Shown here: positions 1-10,700 of the stretch, in pieces
Layout: every line of letters starts with the position of its first letter
Position numbering within the stretch: the stretch's first letter is position 1
Source of the DNA: Bradyrhizobium sp. SZCCHNS1050
Lineage (GTDB): Bacteria > Pseudomonadota > Alphaproteobacteria > Rhizobiales > Xanthobacteraceae
Length of the DNA: 64,000 nucleotides
NCBI RefSeq assembly: GCF_032484785.1
Contig: NZ_JAUETR010000001.1
Coordinates: 4,467,501 to 4,531,500 of the forward strand
Direction of reading: 5' to 3'
Program-made: the position numbers and the translations under genes
The notes under the pieces: model-generated
Seen by the model: the letters and a program-made list of their open reading frames with translations, nothing else
What the model was told of the DNA's origin: nothing
Databases searched by the model: none

Positions 1-624
1 GTGGACGGTGATGACGTCGGCGGCGGTGAACAGCTCCTCCTTGGTCGCGTAGCCTACTCCCGCCGCCTCGCAGCGTTCGGGCGTCAGGTTGGGGCTCCAG
101 GCGATCACGTTCATGCCGAACGCCTTGCCGAGCCCGGCGACCTTGGTGCCGAGCTTGCCCAGCCCGATCACGCCCAGCGTCTTGCTCTCGATCTCCACGC
201 CGCCCAGCGTCTGCCAGGGCTGCCCGGCATGCATGAGAGCATTCTCCTGGCCGATCCTGCGGGTCAGCTCCAGGATCAGGCCCATGGTGAGCGCTGCGGT
301 GGGGTCACGGCCATATTGCGTGCCGCAGACCATGATGCCGCGCGCCTTGGCGGCCTCCAGGTCGATGGCGGCGTTGCGCATGCCGGAGGTGATCAGGAGC
401 TTCAGCTTCGGCAACCGCTCGATCAGGGAGCGCGGCAATGGCGTCCGCTCGCGCATCGCACAGATGATGTCGGCATCGGTGAGCGCGCCGGCGGCCGCTT
501 CCTCGTTGCCGAACGGCTGTGTGAAAGCCGTCACATCCACTCTGTCGGCCAGCCGGGGCCAGTCGGCCAATGAGAGGGCCGTATCGTAATAGTCGTCGAG
601 GATCGCACAGCGCAGCCGTGTCAT
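1..624 (-). CDS. D-2-hydroxyacid dehydrogenase, NAD-binding (5' part; gene runs off the left edge)
   Basis: The minus strand reads from an ATG at 624 as an open frame of 208 codons to the window edge, so only the N-terminal two thirds is present. The translation opens MTRLRCAILDDYYDTAL and has the D-isomer 2-hydroxyacid dehydrogenase layout: an N-terminal substrate-domain half, the stretch TSGMRNAAIDLEAA near residue 85, then the Rossmann signature GVIGLGKLGTKVAG near residue 150 (GxGxxG for NAD). It ends inside FTAADVITVH, just before the usual catalytic Arg, Glu and His, which lie outside the window. The family covers phosphoglycerate dehydrogenase, glyoxylate reductase and others; the substrate cannot be told from this part. 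It is the first gene read leftwards here; no partner gene is visible. Confidence 0.85.
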   Translation of the reverse strand, partial: MTRLRCAILDDYYDTALSLADWPRLADRVDVTAFTQPFGNEEAAAGALTDADIICAMRERTPLPRSLIERLPKLKLLITSGMRNAAIDLEAAKARGIMVCGTQYGRDPTAALTMGLILELTRRIGQENALMHAGQPWQTLGGVEIESKTLGVIGLGKLGTKVAGLGKAFGMNVIAWSPNLTPERCEAAGVGYATKEELFTAADVITVH

Positions 625-748
625 CGGCAGGGTCCATTCATCGGGGGACGGCGGCAATGGTGAATGCCGTCAGGAATGGAGCCATGCTTGCGCGCAACGC
701 GCTGGTTGCGCAAGGCATCGTCACGCTCTCACGCGGAACCAGGAGACA

Positions 749-967
749 TCAGTCGAGGCGGGTCTTCAGCCTGAACGCGGCGTCATGGCCGTACTTGGCG
801 CGCCAGGCGGGGCCGGGGCCGCGCATATAGTGCAATTCTGGCCGGTACGGGTTGAAGGCGCGCGCGACGAATTCGCGCCAGAAGCCGCGGATGTCGTCCG
901 CGATCCCGGATCGGTCTTTGCGGTGTGCCGCCGGAGCGGGCAGGGAGGCTGAGGTGAAGGCTGCCAT
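749..967 (-). CDS. small hypothetical protein (72 aa)
   Basis: An ATG-initiated 72-codon frame with a purine-rich GAGAG about 10 bases upstream. The product is rich in Arg, Ala and Phe; the core around residues 25-60 contains IRGFWREFVARAFNPYRPEL, which looks like folded protein rather than a shadow frame because aromatic and charged residues are spaced regularly. There is no signal peptide or membrane segment. I do not recognise a domain. It lies 124 bp upstream (in its own direction) of the dehydrogenase start and may share its transcript. Confidence 0.5.
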   Translation of the reverse strand: MAAFTSASLPAPAAHRKDRSGIADDIRGFWREFVARAFNPYRPELHYMRGPGPAWRAKYGHDAAFRLKTRLD

Positions 968-1271
968 GACGGGCTCTCGCTGTTGTCGGTCGCGGCTTTT
1001 GCCGCTTGGGCGCGCGGGGTCTTGCGGGCCGAGACCGAGTGTCCCGCCGAATTAATTAAAAGATGGTTGCAATTGTCGTGATCCGCCACACACAAGGTGA
1101 TGGACCCGTATTCGTCCGTGGGCGGCAGGCCGGGCCGGCGCAGGAACGACCGTGATTCTCCCGGCATTTGTTCCCGCCGAGACCGGCTCGCCGGTTGCCC
1201 TTTGGGGACCGCGCGGTTACATCAGCGGCAACCATTTTCCGAAAATTCCGGCAGGCTTCAAGGGACACGCG
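968..1271. other. intergenic region upstream of ettA
   Basis: About 300 bases between the leftward small gene and the rightward ettA. It holds the most AT-rich stretch nearby (GAATTAATTAAAA near 1049-1061) and probably carries promoters in both directions. No RNA gene, riboswitch or convincing small ORF was seen. Confidence 0.4.
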
Positions 1272-2921
<1,650 letters not shown>

Positions 2922-2936
2922 TCCCTGATCTCGCGA

Positions 2937-2976
2937 GGCGCGACGCGGTCTCTGTTCCGAGACAAAGCGTCGCGCC
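2937..2976 (+). terminator. strong hairpin after ettA
   Basis: GGCGCGACGC at 2937-2946 pairs perfectly with GCGTCGCGCC at 2967-2976, and an inner GTCTC/GAGAC stem lies in the loop. It begins 16 bases after the ettA stop. There is no clear T-run behind it, so it may act as a processing or 3'-end stabilising hairpin rather than a classical intrinsic terminator. Confidence 0.5.
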
Positions 2977-3063
2977 CCGGCTGCGGCCAGTTGTCGCTTT
3001 TCCGCGTGCTGCGATTGCGTAGATACATGATCCGCAATCCCTCCCAGCCGCGAGATTCTTCAC

Positions 3064-3642
3064 ATGTCTTCCTCCGACGCGACCCTGTCCTCCAAGGGCG
3101 GAGCGCTGCGCCCCATTCCCATGCTGATCTTCGGCTCGCGCTGGCTGCAGCTGCCGCTCTATGTCGGGCTGATCATCGCGCAGGGCGTCTATGTCGTGCT
3201 GTTCCTGAAGGAGCTCTGGCACCTGTTCGCGCACGCGTTCGATTTCTCCGAGCAGCAGATCATGCTCGCCGTGCTCGGACTGATCGACGTGGTCATGATC
3301 TCGAACCTGCTCGTGATGGTGATCGTCGGCGGCTACGAAACGTTCGTGTCGCGGCTCAATCTGCAGGGCCATCCCGACGAGCCGGAATGGCTCAGCCACG
3401 TCAATGCCAGCGTGCTGAAGATCAAGCTGGCGATGGCCATCATCGGCATCTCGTCGATCCACCTGCTGCGCACCTTCATCGAGGCCGGCGCGCTTTCGTC
3501 GGGCAAGTCGAACTACACCGAGACCGGCGTGATGTGGCAGACGATCATCCACACGGTCTTCATCCTCTCCGCGATCGGCATCGCTGTGGTCGACAAATTG
3601 TCGAATGCCGCGATCGAAGAGGCGAAGCAGGCGGGGCATTGA
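3064..3642 (+). CDS. UPF0114 (YqhA/TIGR00645) family membrane protein
   Basis: A 192-residue inner-membrane protein with four predicted hydrophobic segments (about residues 28-50, 70-95, 125-145 and 155-180). Family hallmarks visible are the loop motif [10 protein letters not shown] and the region [21 protein letters not shown], typical of UPF0114/YqhA. The ATG at 3064 is followed by a short soluble head rich in Ser and Gly. The function of the family is unknown; it is often described as an ion-channel-like small membrane protein. It stands alone between ettA and a lytic transglycosylase gene, 72 bp before the latter, and could be co-transcribed with it. Confidence 0.85.
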   Translation: MSSSDATLSSKGGALRPIPMLIFGSRWLQLPLYVGLIIAQGVYVVLFLKELWHLFAHAFDFSEQQIMLAVLGLIDVVMISNLLVMVIVGGYETFVSRLNLQGHPDEPEWLSHVNASVLKIKLAMAIIGISSIHLLRTFIEAGALSSGKSNYTETGVMWQTIIHTVFILSAIGIAVVDKLSNAAIEEAKQAGH

Positions 3643-3713
3643 GCGGCAGCCTCGGGTTCCGTCGGTGGCCTGCTGACGTTCACAAGTGCCGCGGGCTATG
3701 GTAGCCCTGAGGC

Positions 3714-4961
3714 ATGGTTCGGCAGCTGCTACTCCGTTTGCGCAGGCTCGTTCTCGTCGGTCTGGCGCTCTGCATGTTCGGCGATGGCCAAGCGAGCGCG
3801 GCTGACGCCGCCTTCACGCAGTTCATCAACTCGCTCTGGCCCGAAGCCAAGGAGCAGGGCGTCTCCCGTGCGACGTTCGAGGCGGAGACGCGCGGGTTGG
3901 AGCCTGACTACAAGCTTCCCGATCTGCTGCTGCCCGGCCGGCCCGCGACGGGGGCGCCGGCGCAGGCCGAGTTCGTGCAGGTGCCAGCCGACTACATCAA
4001 GGAAGCGTCGATCGCGCGGCTGGCCGCGCACGGCGAGAAGCTGATCCAGCAATATCGTCCGGCACTCGCCGAGATCGAGCGCCGCTTCGGCGTGCCGGGG
4101 CCGGTCGTGCTTGCGATCTGGGGCCGGGAGACCGATTTCGGCCGCTATGCGCTGCCCTACGATGCGCTGCGCGTGCTGGCGACGCAGGCCTATGTCGGCC
4201 GCCGCAAGGACCAGTACCGCACCGAGTTCATCATGGCGCTGAAGATGCTGAGCGACGGCGTGGTGTCGCGCCGCGATCTCAGGGCGTCATGGGGCGGGGC
4301 GGTCGGGCTCACCCAGTTCCTGCCGTCGGAGTACTACAAGCACGGTGTCGATCTCGATGGCGACGGCAAGGTCGATCTCTGGCATTCGGTGCCGGACGCG
4401 CTGGGCTCGGCGGCGCTGCAGCTTGCCAACAAGGGGTGGCAGCGCGGCCTGCGCTGGGCCTACGAGGTCAAGCCGCCAGCGACTGTCGACTGCGCGATCG
4501 GCGTGCCGGAGGTGAAGAAGCCGATCGGCGAATGGCTGCGCGCCGGCTTTGTCCCGGTACGCGGCCAGCGGCTCAGCGCAGCCGAGCAGCAGCAGCCCGC
4601 GTCGCTGCTGCAGCCTGAGGGCATCTATGGTCCGGCGTTCCTGACGACGGCGAACTACTTCGTCATCAAGGAATACAATTTTTCCGATCTCTATGTGCTG
4701 TTCGTCGGTCACCTCGCGGACCGTATGACGAGCCCGGCTCCGTTCGCGACACCATGGTCGGCGTCAAAGCAGCTTCGGAGCAAGGACGTCGAGGCGATGC
4801 AGAAGGGCCTGACGCGGCTCGGTCTCTACGGCGACAAGCTCGACGGCAAGGCCGGCATGCAGACCCGCGCCGCGCTCGGCGCATTTCAGAAGAAGGCGGG
4901 CCTGAAGGTCGACTGCTGGCCGAGCGAATCGGTGCTGCAGGCGATCAACGCCGCGCGCTGA
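3714..4961 (+). CDS. lytic murein transglycosylase (MltB-type SLT_2) with C-terminal peptidoglycan-binding domain
   Basis: A 415-residue exported protein. A signal peptide covers about residues 1-30 (LVLVGLALCMFG... QASAADA). The MltB-type catalytic domain follows, with the catalytic Glu in AIWGRETDFGRY near residue 140 and the substrate-groove motif GGAVGLTQFLPSEYYKHG near 195; a Ca-binding-like DLDGDGKVDL follows. The C-terminal 60 residues form a PG_binding_1 repeat (MQKGLTRLGLYGDKLDGKAG). It should cleave the MurNAc-GlcNAc bond in the periplasm to give 1,6-anhydro ends during wall turnover. The ATG at 3714 gives an intact Arg-rich n-region. Transcription probably ends at the hairpin at 4997. 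Confidence 0.92.
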   Translation: MVRQLLLRLRRLVLVGLALCMFGDGQASAADAAFTQFINSLWPEAKEQGVSRATFEAETRGLEPDYKLPDLLLPGRPATGAPAQAEFVQVPADYIKEASIARLAAHGEKLIQQYRPALAEIERRFGVPGPVVLAIWGRETDFGRYALPYDALRVLATQAYVGRRKDQYRTEFIMALKMLSDGVVSRRDLRASWGGAVGLTQFLPSEYYKHGVDLDGDGKVDLWHSVPDALGSAALQLANKGWQRGLRWAYEVKPPATVDCAIGVPEVKKPIGEWLRAGFVPVRGQRLSAAEQQQPASLLQPEGIYGPAFLTTANYFVIKEYNFSDLYVLFVGHLADRMTSPAPFATPWSASKQLRSKDVEAMQKGLTRLGLYGDKLDGKAGMQTRAALGAFQKKAGLKVDCWPSESVLQAINAAR

Positions 4962-4996
4962 GCGGCCGATTCGGTGCGAAGGCCGGAGCCGGCAGT

Positions 4997-5025
4997 AAAA
5001 AGCCCGGCCGCAAGGCCGGGCTTTT
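4997..5025. terminator. bidirectional intrinsic terminator
   Basis: A run of five A, then the stem AGCCCGGCC-GCAA-GGCCGGGCT, then a run of T. The A-stem-T symmetry lets it work on both strands. It sits between the convergent lytic transglycosylase gene (rightward) and the small secreted-protein gene at 5049-5330 (leftward). Confidence 0.88.
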
Positions 5026-5048
5026 CGCATCGAGATGTATCGTCAGGA

Positions 5049-5330
5049 TCAGTAGCAGACGCGAACCGGGCGGGACACCCAGCCATAGCCGTCCCAATAG
5101 CGCTCACGGCGCCACACGCACGGCGGCGGGCCCGGCGGAGGGGCTTCGACGTAGACCGGACCGCCATAGGCCGGACGGCTGGATGCGATCGCGCCGCCGA
5201 GCAGGGCGCCGCCGATCAGGCCGGCTGCCACGCCGGCACCCACGTCGCCAGCCTTTGCGGCCGGTGCCGTCACGCTCAGCGAACCGGCGATGGTCGCAAC
5301 CGCAAGCACTGCGGTCAGGATCTTCTTCAT
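5049..5330 (-). CDS. small secreted glycine-zipper protein (93 aa), paralogue of the gene at 5545
   Basis: A 93-residue protein with a Sec signal peptide (MKKILTAVLAVATIAGSL, cleavage near AKAG at residue 26). The mature part starts with a glycine-zipper-like hydrophobic stretch (GAGVAAGLIGGALLGGAIA), then a Pro-rich linker (EAPPPGPPP) and the C-terminal motif RRERYWDGYGWVSRPVRVCY. The same zipper and the same C-terminal YWDGYGW/RPVRVC pattern recur in the neighbouring gene at 5545-5865, so the two are tandem paralogues. Two Cys near the C-terminus may form a disulfide in the periplasm. No function is assigned. A GGAG ribosome site (GGAGATCTCGGAAC) precedes the ATG. Confidence 0.8.
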   Translation of the reverse strand: MKKILTAVLAVATIAGSLSVTAPAAKAGDVGAGVAAGLIGGALLGGAIASSRPAYGGPVYVEAPPPGPPPCVWRRERYWDGYGWVSRPVRVCY

Positions 5331-5544
5331 GTTCCGAGATCTCCTGGAAGGCGCCCTCGCAGGCGCCGGGTTGGTGATTCACGCACGATCTGGGCCGTCA
5401 GCATCGTGAGAAAACACGACAATCCGTCAACCCTTCGTAAACTCTGTTCGACCTGATGCGACGGAAAAACGGTTTTTTCTGGCCGTGCCGGCCACCGCTC
5501 TCGAAATTCCGGTGCAAGGTCATGGAATTAATGAAGGTGAACGA

Positions 5545-5865
5545 TCACTCGCAAACCCGGACGCGGCGAATCCGCCAGCCGTAGCCGTCCCAGAAGCGCT
5601 GGCGCTGCCAATAGCAGGCGTAGCCAGGATCGGCGACGTAGGCAGGCCCGCCGTAATAGGAGTAGCCCGGTTCGTAAGAATATCCGGGCCCATAATAATA
5701 GGGATTGCTGCCCGCAGCGATGGCGCCACCGATGAGGGCACCCCCGAGCAGGCCGGCAGCGACACCGGCGGCGACACGACCATTGCGCGCTTCAGCAGGA
5801 GCAGGGGCCAGCGCTGCGGTCGACAGCGTTGCGACGGCGGCCAGGGCCGCAAGAGTCTTCTTCAT
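5545..5865 (-). CDS. small secreted glycine-zipper protein (106 aa), paralogue of the gene at 5049
   Basis: Starts at the ATG at 5865, giving MKKTLAALAAVATLSTAALA, a clean signal peptide; the upstream in-frame ATG (5883) would add a hydrophilic leader and lacks the good AGAGAGG site that precedes 5865. The mature protein has a zipper-like segment (VAAGVAAGLLGGALIGGAIA), then a Tyr/Gly/Pro-rich middle (YYYGPGYSYEPGYSYYGG) and ends QRFWDGYGWRIRRVRVCE, matching the C-terminus of the 5049 gene. The hydrophobic Gly-rich stretch could insert into the outer or inner membrane. Function unknown. Confidence 0.8.
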   Translation of the reverse strand: MKKTLAALAAVATLSTAALAPAPAEARNGRVAAGVAAGLLGGALIGGAIAAGSNPYYYGPGYSYEPGYSYYGGPAYVADPGYACYWQRQRFWDGYGWRIRRVRVCE

Positions 5866-6034
5866 GACCTTAACCTCTCTCACTCCAGGTCGGCGGATCG
5901 CGTATCAAGCGATACGGCAGGTTCACACATCCCGCTTGAATGATCAATGAACGGGGGCGTCCCATTGGACGACCCAAGTCCAGGATACGTTCAATGCTGC
6001 ATTGCACAAAATTCACTACCGCATTGGAGCTGGC

Positions 6035-6311
6035 ATGACCCCCACAATGGCGATGGTCGTGGCGATCGGATTGACGTCGGCCGTCTGCTACGCGCTGTTG
6101 GTTCGTGCCGACCGCAGGCCCAACCGCCGTCGTTCGTCCGCGGACAGTACCAGCGTCGACTCCGACGGGGGGGGGGGGGTCCAGCTCCAGTCAGGGCGGC
6201 GGTCTCGCAAGTTGGTTTTCCAATACCTCGCCGGACGTCATGGGAAACCCGATCGACGGCGGAGGTGACAGTGGCGACGGTGGTGGAGGGGACGGTGGTG
6301 GTGGCGACTGA
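6035..6311 (+). CDS. small membrane-anchored Ser/Gly/Asp-rich protein, frame broken at a 13-G run
   Basis: From ATG 6035 (GGAG five bases earlier) the frame encodes MTPTMAMVVAIGLTSAVCY, a single N-terminal membrane segment, then a basic stretch. At the G run 6167-6179 the frame as read continues into an Arg-rich tail ending at 6268. With one G fewer it would continue as SSSSQGGGLASWFSNTSP and a tail of GGGD repeats, ending at the TGA at 6309-6311: a plausible 91-residue protein whose Gly/Asp composition matches the head. I infer that the longer form is the real gene and that the 13-G tract either is a sequencing error or is a slippage-prone switch. Function unknown. Confidence 0.5.
6167..6179 (+). 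repeat. poly-G tract of 13 bases inside a coding region
   Basis: Thirteen consecutive G, by far the longest homopolymer I noticed in the window. Twelve G would fuse the two halves of the small gene at 6035-6311 into one frame. Confidence 0.95.
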
Positions 6312-6501
6312 GTTGCGCCTGCTCGATCGCCGCCCACCATTGTTATTCGGCGGTAACTTTGATCTGCGGCAAGCTCGTACAGTTGGAGGCATTCTAGATT
6401 GATCGGGAAATTGGAATAGCTTCAAAAGCGCCGTTTTCCCTTTGCGCGGGTAGCTGCGGATGACTATCGATACCTGACCAAGGACGATTGGCCGGTTTCT
6501 C

Positions 6502-6786
6502 ATGATTGTTTGTTCCTGCAACGTCATCAGCGATCACGATATCCGCAACGCGGTGAAGTCCGCGGACGAACTGCCGCGGAACCCCAAGCAGGTCTACGGT
6601 TGCCTGGGGTGCAGCGCGGAATGCGGCCGCTGTGCGCGCACGATCAAGACGATCATCGACGAGGCGCTGGGTCCCTGTGCTCGCGCCTGCCAGGCCGGCT
6701 GTCAGCACGGCCACCACCATGGGACGACACCGGTGAAGGCGATCGATGACGACCTTCAGAGCCGTTTCGCGCTCGCTGCCTGCTGA
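6502..6786 (+). CDS. bfd: bacterioferritin-associated ferredoxin (BFD-type [2Fe-2S])
   Basis: A 94-residue protein with the BFD fold: MIVCSCNVISDHDIR at the N-terminus supplies Cys4 and Cys6, and AECGRCAR supplies Cys41 and Cys44, the four usual [2Fe-2S] ligands. Bfd reduces the core of bacterioferritin so that stored iron can be released. It lies 120 bp upstream of bfr in the same direction, supporting this role. Unusual are two extra Cys (CLGC at 34-37) and a C-terminal extension with CARACQAGCQHGHHH, a Cys/His cluster absent from the short E. coli Bfd (about 64 residues); it may bind another metal ion. I saw no convincing iron-control element upstream. Confidence 0.92.
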   Translation: MIVCSCNVISDHDIRNAVKSADELPRNPKQVYGCLGCSAECGRCARTIKTIIDEALGPCARACQAGCQHGHHHGTTPVKAIDDDLQSRFALAAC

Positions 6787-6906
6787 CAGGCATTGCCGTC
6801 AGTCGCATCGTTCTCCGCCCGAAAAATGCACATGAACGGGGGTCGTCTCCGCACTTCGAACCTGTTATTGAGCGCCTGCGGCCTCTAACTTTTTCGGAGC
6901 TTATCC

Positions 6907-7392
6907 ATGCAGGGCGACCCCAAGGTCATCGAATATCTCAACAAGGGATTGCGCAGCGAGCTGACTGCCATCAACCAATATTGGCTGCACTATCGTCTGT
7001 TGAACAATTGGGGCCTTCTCGACATGGCGAAGGTCTGGCGCAAGGAATCCATCGAGGAGATGGAGCACGCCGACAAGTTCACCGACCGCATTCTCTTCCT
7101 CGACGGCTTCCCCAACATGCAGGTGCTCGATCCCCTGCGCATCGGCCAGAACGTCAAGGAGATCATCGAATGCGATCTCGCCGCCGAGATCGGCGCGCGG
7201 ACGCTGTATCAGGAAGCCGCAACCTATTGTCATGGCGTCAAGGACTACGTGTCGCGCGACCTGTTCGAGCAGCTGATGAAGGACGAGGAGCATCACATCG
7301 ATTTCCTCGAGACCCAGCTCGACCTCATCAACCGCATCGGTCTCGAACTCTACACGCAGAAACACGTCGGCGGCCTCGAGAGCGAGCACTGA
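6907..7392 (+). CDS. bfr: bacterioferritin
   Basis: 161 residues, the normal length. All ferroxidase-centre ligands are in place: Glu18, Tyr25, Glu51, His54, Glu94, Glu127 and His130; Met52 is the haem ligand shared across subunit pairs. The protein should assemble as a 24-mer cage that oxidises Fe(II) and stores iron. A good ribosome site (GGAGCTTATCC) precedes the ATG. Its partner bfd is directly upstream. Confidence 0.97.
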   Translation: MQGDPKVIEYLNKGLRSELTAINQYWLHYRLLNNWGLLDMAKVWRKESIEEMEHADKFTDRILFLDGFPNMQVLDPLRIGQNVKEIIECDLAAEIGARTLYQEAATYCHGVKDYVSRDLFEQLMKDEEHHIDFLETQLDLINRIGLELYTQKHVGGLESEH

Positions 7393-7431
7393 CGGCGTCG
7401 GCGAGGCGGCAGTCCGCTTCGGAACGGGAGG

Positions 7432-7464
7432 CGATTCAGGGCTGGTGTTTCAAGCCTTGAATCG
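7432..7464. terminator. hairpin between convergent bfr and metal-efflux operon
   Basis: CGATTCAGGGCT (7432-7443) pairs with AGCCTTGAATCG (7453-7464) with one G-T pair and a 9-base loop. It sits between two convergent transcripts and can fold on either strand. No T-run follows, so termination strength is uncertain. Confidence 0.5.
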
Positions 7465-7487
7465 ACCGCCCCTGACGTCGAACCCGC

Positions 7488-7799
7488 TCACGCGATGATG
7501 CCGAAGGCGGTGACGGGTACGACCCAATAGACGAGCTGCGTTCCCGCAAACGCGCTTCTGAGCCGCTCGAGGAGCCGCTCGAGATCCTCTTCCGGCAACA
7601 CGATCCGCACGACGACCTCGTCGGCATGTCCTTTCACCCGCTCTGCAGCGCTCCGCAGCCGGACGCGCGCACCGTGTCCGGCTGCTTCCGAGGCGGTGAA
7701 GCCCGTCACGAGATCGGTCTGCTCGCTCAGATGGTCGAGTACCTCGCTGTGAAGTGCATCCGGCACGATCAGGGTCAGGCAGACGGCTTGGCTGCTCAT
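7488..7799 (-). CDS. DUF3240 family protein (PII/CutA-like), metal-efflux operon
   Basis: A 103-residue soluble protein whose ATG overlaps the stop of the RND pump gene (ATGA at 7796-7799), so the two are translationally coupled. The pattern CLTLIVPDALHSEVLDHLSE, GFTASEAAGHGARV and VVRIVLPEEDLERLLERLR resembles DUF3240, a small ferredoxin-like/PII-like family found with heavy-metal efflux genes. The GF(T)ASEAAGHG segment resembles a T-loop. By context it could sense metal or nucleotide and tune the pump, but this is inference. Confidence 0.75.
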   Translation of the reverse strand: MSSQAVCLTLIVPDALHSEVLDHLSEQTDLVTGFTASEAAGHGARVRLRSAAERVKGHADEVVVRIVLPEEDLERLLERLRSAFAGTQLVYWVVPVTAFGIIA

Positions 7800-10700
7800 G
7801 TGGCTTCCTTCGCAGCAGCGCCGTAGCGGCGATACAGGATCGGCAACAGGATCAGCGTCAGCAGCGTGGACGACAGCAGGCCGCCGATCACGACGATCGC
7901 GAGCGGACGCTGGACCTCCGATCCGGGCCCCGATGCAAACAGCAGCGGGATCAAACCCAGCGCCGTGATGCTCGCCGTCATCAGCACAGGCCGCAGCCTG
8001 CGCTTGGCGCCTTCGACCACGATGCGCTGCTCGGGGACCCCGTGAGCGCGCAACTGGTTGAAATAAGACACCAGCACGACACCATTGAGCACGGCGATTC
8101 CGAGCAGTGCGATGAAGCCGACGGAGGCTGGAACGGAGAGGTATTCACCGCTCGAGACCAGCGCGAACACGCCGCCGATCAGCGCAAACGGAATGTTGAC
8201 GAGGACGAGCAGGGCCTGGCGCACCGAGCCGAACGTGGTGAAGAGCAGCACGAAGATCAAGCCGATCGCGACCGGCACCACGACCGATAGACGCGCGGCC
8301 GCACGTTGCTGGTTCTCGAACTGCCCGCCCCATGTCAGCCGATAGCCGGACGGCAGCGGCAGCTCGGCTGCGACCCTTTGCTGAGCCGCCTGGACGAAAC
8401 CGACCATGTCGCGGCCGCGGACATTGCTGCGAACCACGCTCATGCGGTTGCCGTCCTCACGATCGATCTTCACCGGGCCATCGACCCGCTGGATGCGTGC
8501 GACCTGCGAGAGCGCAACATGCTGGCCGGACGCAAGCGTCAGCGGCAGCGCCGCCAGCATCGTCGGCGCCTGCCGCGTGGCCTCACCGCCGCGGACCAGG
8601 ATCGGCGTCCGGCGTCCCTCCTCGAGCGCGGTGCCGATCGTTCGGCCTTCGATCTGCGTGCGCAGGGAGGCCGAGATCGAGTCCACCGTGAGCCCGAGCC
8701 TGCCCGCCTCCATCCGGTTGACGACGATCGTGTAGTACTGCGCGCCTTCGTTAAGGGTCGTGTAGACGTCCTGGGCTCCATCGATATCGGATAGAATCGC
8801 CGACAGTTTCGCTGCGATCTCGTTGAGCTTGGTGATGTCCGGGCCGAAGATCTTGACCGCGACGTCGCCGCGGACGCCGCTGATCATCTCCTGCACGCGC
8901 ATGTCGATGGGCTGCGTGAAGCTGAGCGAGACACCGGGGAAGCCGGTCAGAACCTCGCGAAGCGTCTCGAGCAGGACATCCCGGTCGCTGGTCTGCCGCT
9001 GGTCTGCCGGCTTGAGCACCAAGAACGTGTCGGTCTGATTGGGTCCCATCGGATCGAGCCCGAGCTCGTCCGAGCCGGTGCGCGCGATGATGCCGGCGAC
9101 GTCTGGCACCTTCATCAACGCCGTCTGCAGCCGGGCATTGATGGCGAGGGACTCGTCGAGATTGACGGACGGCAGCGTCTCCACGCTGACGATGACGTCG
9201 CCTTCGTCCATCGTCGGCATGAAGGTCTTGCCCAGCCGGGTGTAGCCATATCCCGCGGCAACGAGGCAGACCAGCGCCGCGATGATCACCTTGCGCTCGT
9301 TGCCGAGCGCCCAGTCGAGCGCGGGCGCATAGACGCGCTGCGCTGCGCGGATCAGCAATGGATCGTCATGCGACGCGGATGTGAGCACGAAGGATGTTGC
9401 GACCGGAAGCACCGTCAGCGCCAGCAGCAGCGACGCGGCCAGGGCGAAGATGATCGCCAGCGCGACCGGAATGAAGAGCTTGCCCTCCAGCCCCTGCAAG
9501 GTCAGCAGCGGAACGAACACGATGATGATGATCAGGACGCCCGAGGCGACCGGCTGCAGAACCTCGCAGACCGAGCGGTAGACGATGTGGATCAGCGGCG
9601 TGGTGCTTGCGTGATCGTGCTTTGCGAGATTGCCGACGATGTTCTCGACCACCACGACCAGCGCGTCGATCAGCATGCCGATGGCGATCGCAAGGCCGCC
9701 GAGACTCATCAGGTTGGCGGACATGCCGACAGCCCGCATCACGATCAGCGCCATCACGATCGCGAGCGGCAGGCTGAGCGCAATCACCAGCGAGGCGCGC
9801 CAATTGCCGAGGAACAGCAGCAGCAGCACGACGACGAGCACCGTGGCTTCGCCAAGCGCCCGCACCACCGTGCCGACGGCGCGGTTGACCAGCCGGCTGC
9901 GGTCGTAGAACACGTTGATGGTGACGCTGCTCGGTAGCGACGGCTTCAGCTCATCCAGCCGCGCCCGAACGTCGCGCACCAATTGTCCGGCGTTGGCCCC
10001 GCGCAAGCCGAGCACGAGCCCCTCGACCGTCTCGCCCTTGCCGTCTTTCGTGACGGCGCCATAGCGGGTGAGGGCGCCGATCTTGACCCGGGCGACGTCG
10101 CTGACCCGGATCGGGATTCCGTCGCGGGTGTCGACGATGATCGCGCGGATGTCGTCGATGCCGCGGATGCTGCCCTCGATGCGGACCAGCGCGCTGTCCT
10201 CGCCCTGGTTGACCCGCCCGGCACCGTCGTTGCGGCTGTTGGCCTCGATGGCTTTGCGAAACAGCTCGGACGAGATGCCGCGCGCCGCCAGCGCATCGTT
10301 CCGCGGCACGATTTCGAAGGCGCGAACATAGCCGCCGAGCGCGTTGACGTCGGCAACCCCGGGCACGGTGCGCAGGGCCGGGCGGATGACCCAGTCGAGC
10401 AAGGTCCGGCGCTCGGCCAGCGACAGATCGGGACTGTCGATCGTGAACATGAACATCTCGCCGAGCGGACTCGTGATCGGCGCAAGGCCGCCGCTCACGC
10501 CCTCGGGGAAGTCGCGCGAAATGTTGGAGAGCCGCTCCGAGACCTGATTGCGGGCCCAGTAGATGTCGGTGCCGTCCTCGAAGTCGACGGTGATGTCGGC
10601 CAGCGCATATTTCGTCGCCGAGCGCAGGATCTTCTTGTTCGGCAATCCGAGCAGCTCCAGCTCGATCGGGACCGTGATGCGCTGCTCGACCTCTTCCGGC

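Noticed and set aside
6312..6906. Iron-control (Irr/ICE) element upstream of bfd or bfr
   Set aside because: Only a half-site-like ATTCTAGAT is seen near 6401; no paired TTTAGAA/TTCTAAA arrangement.
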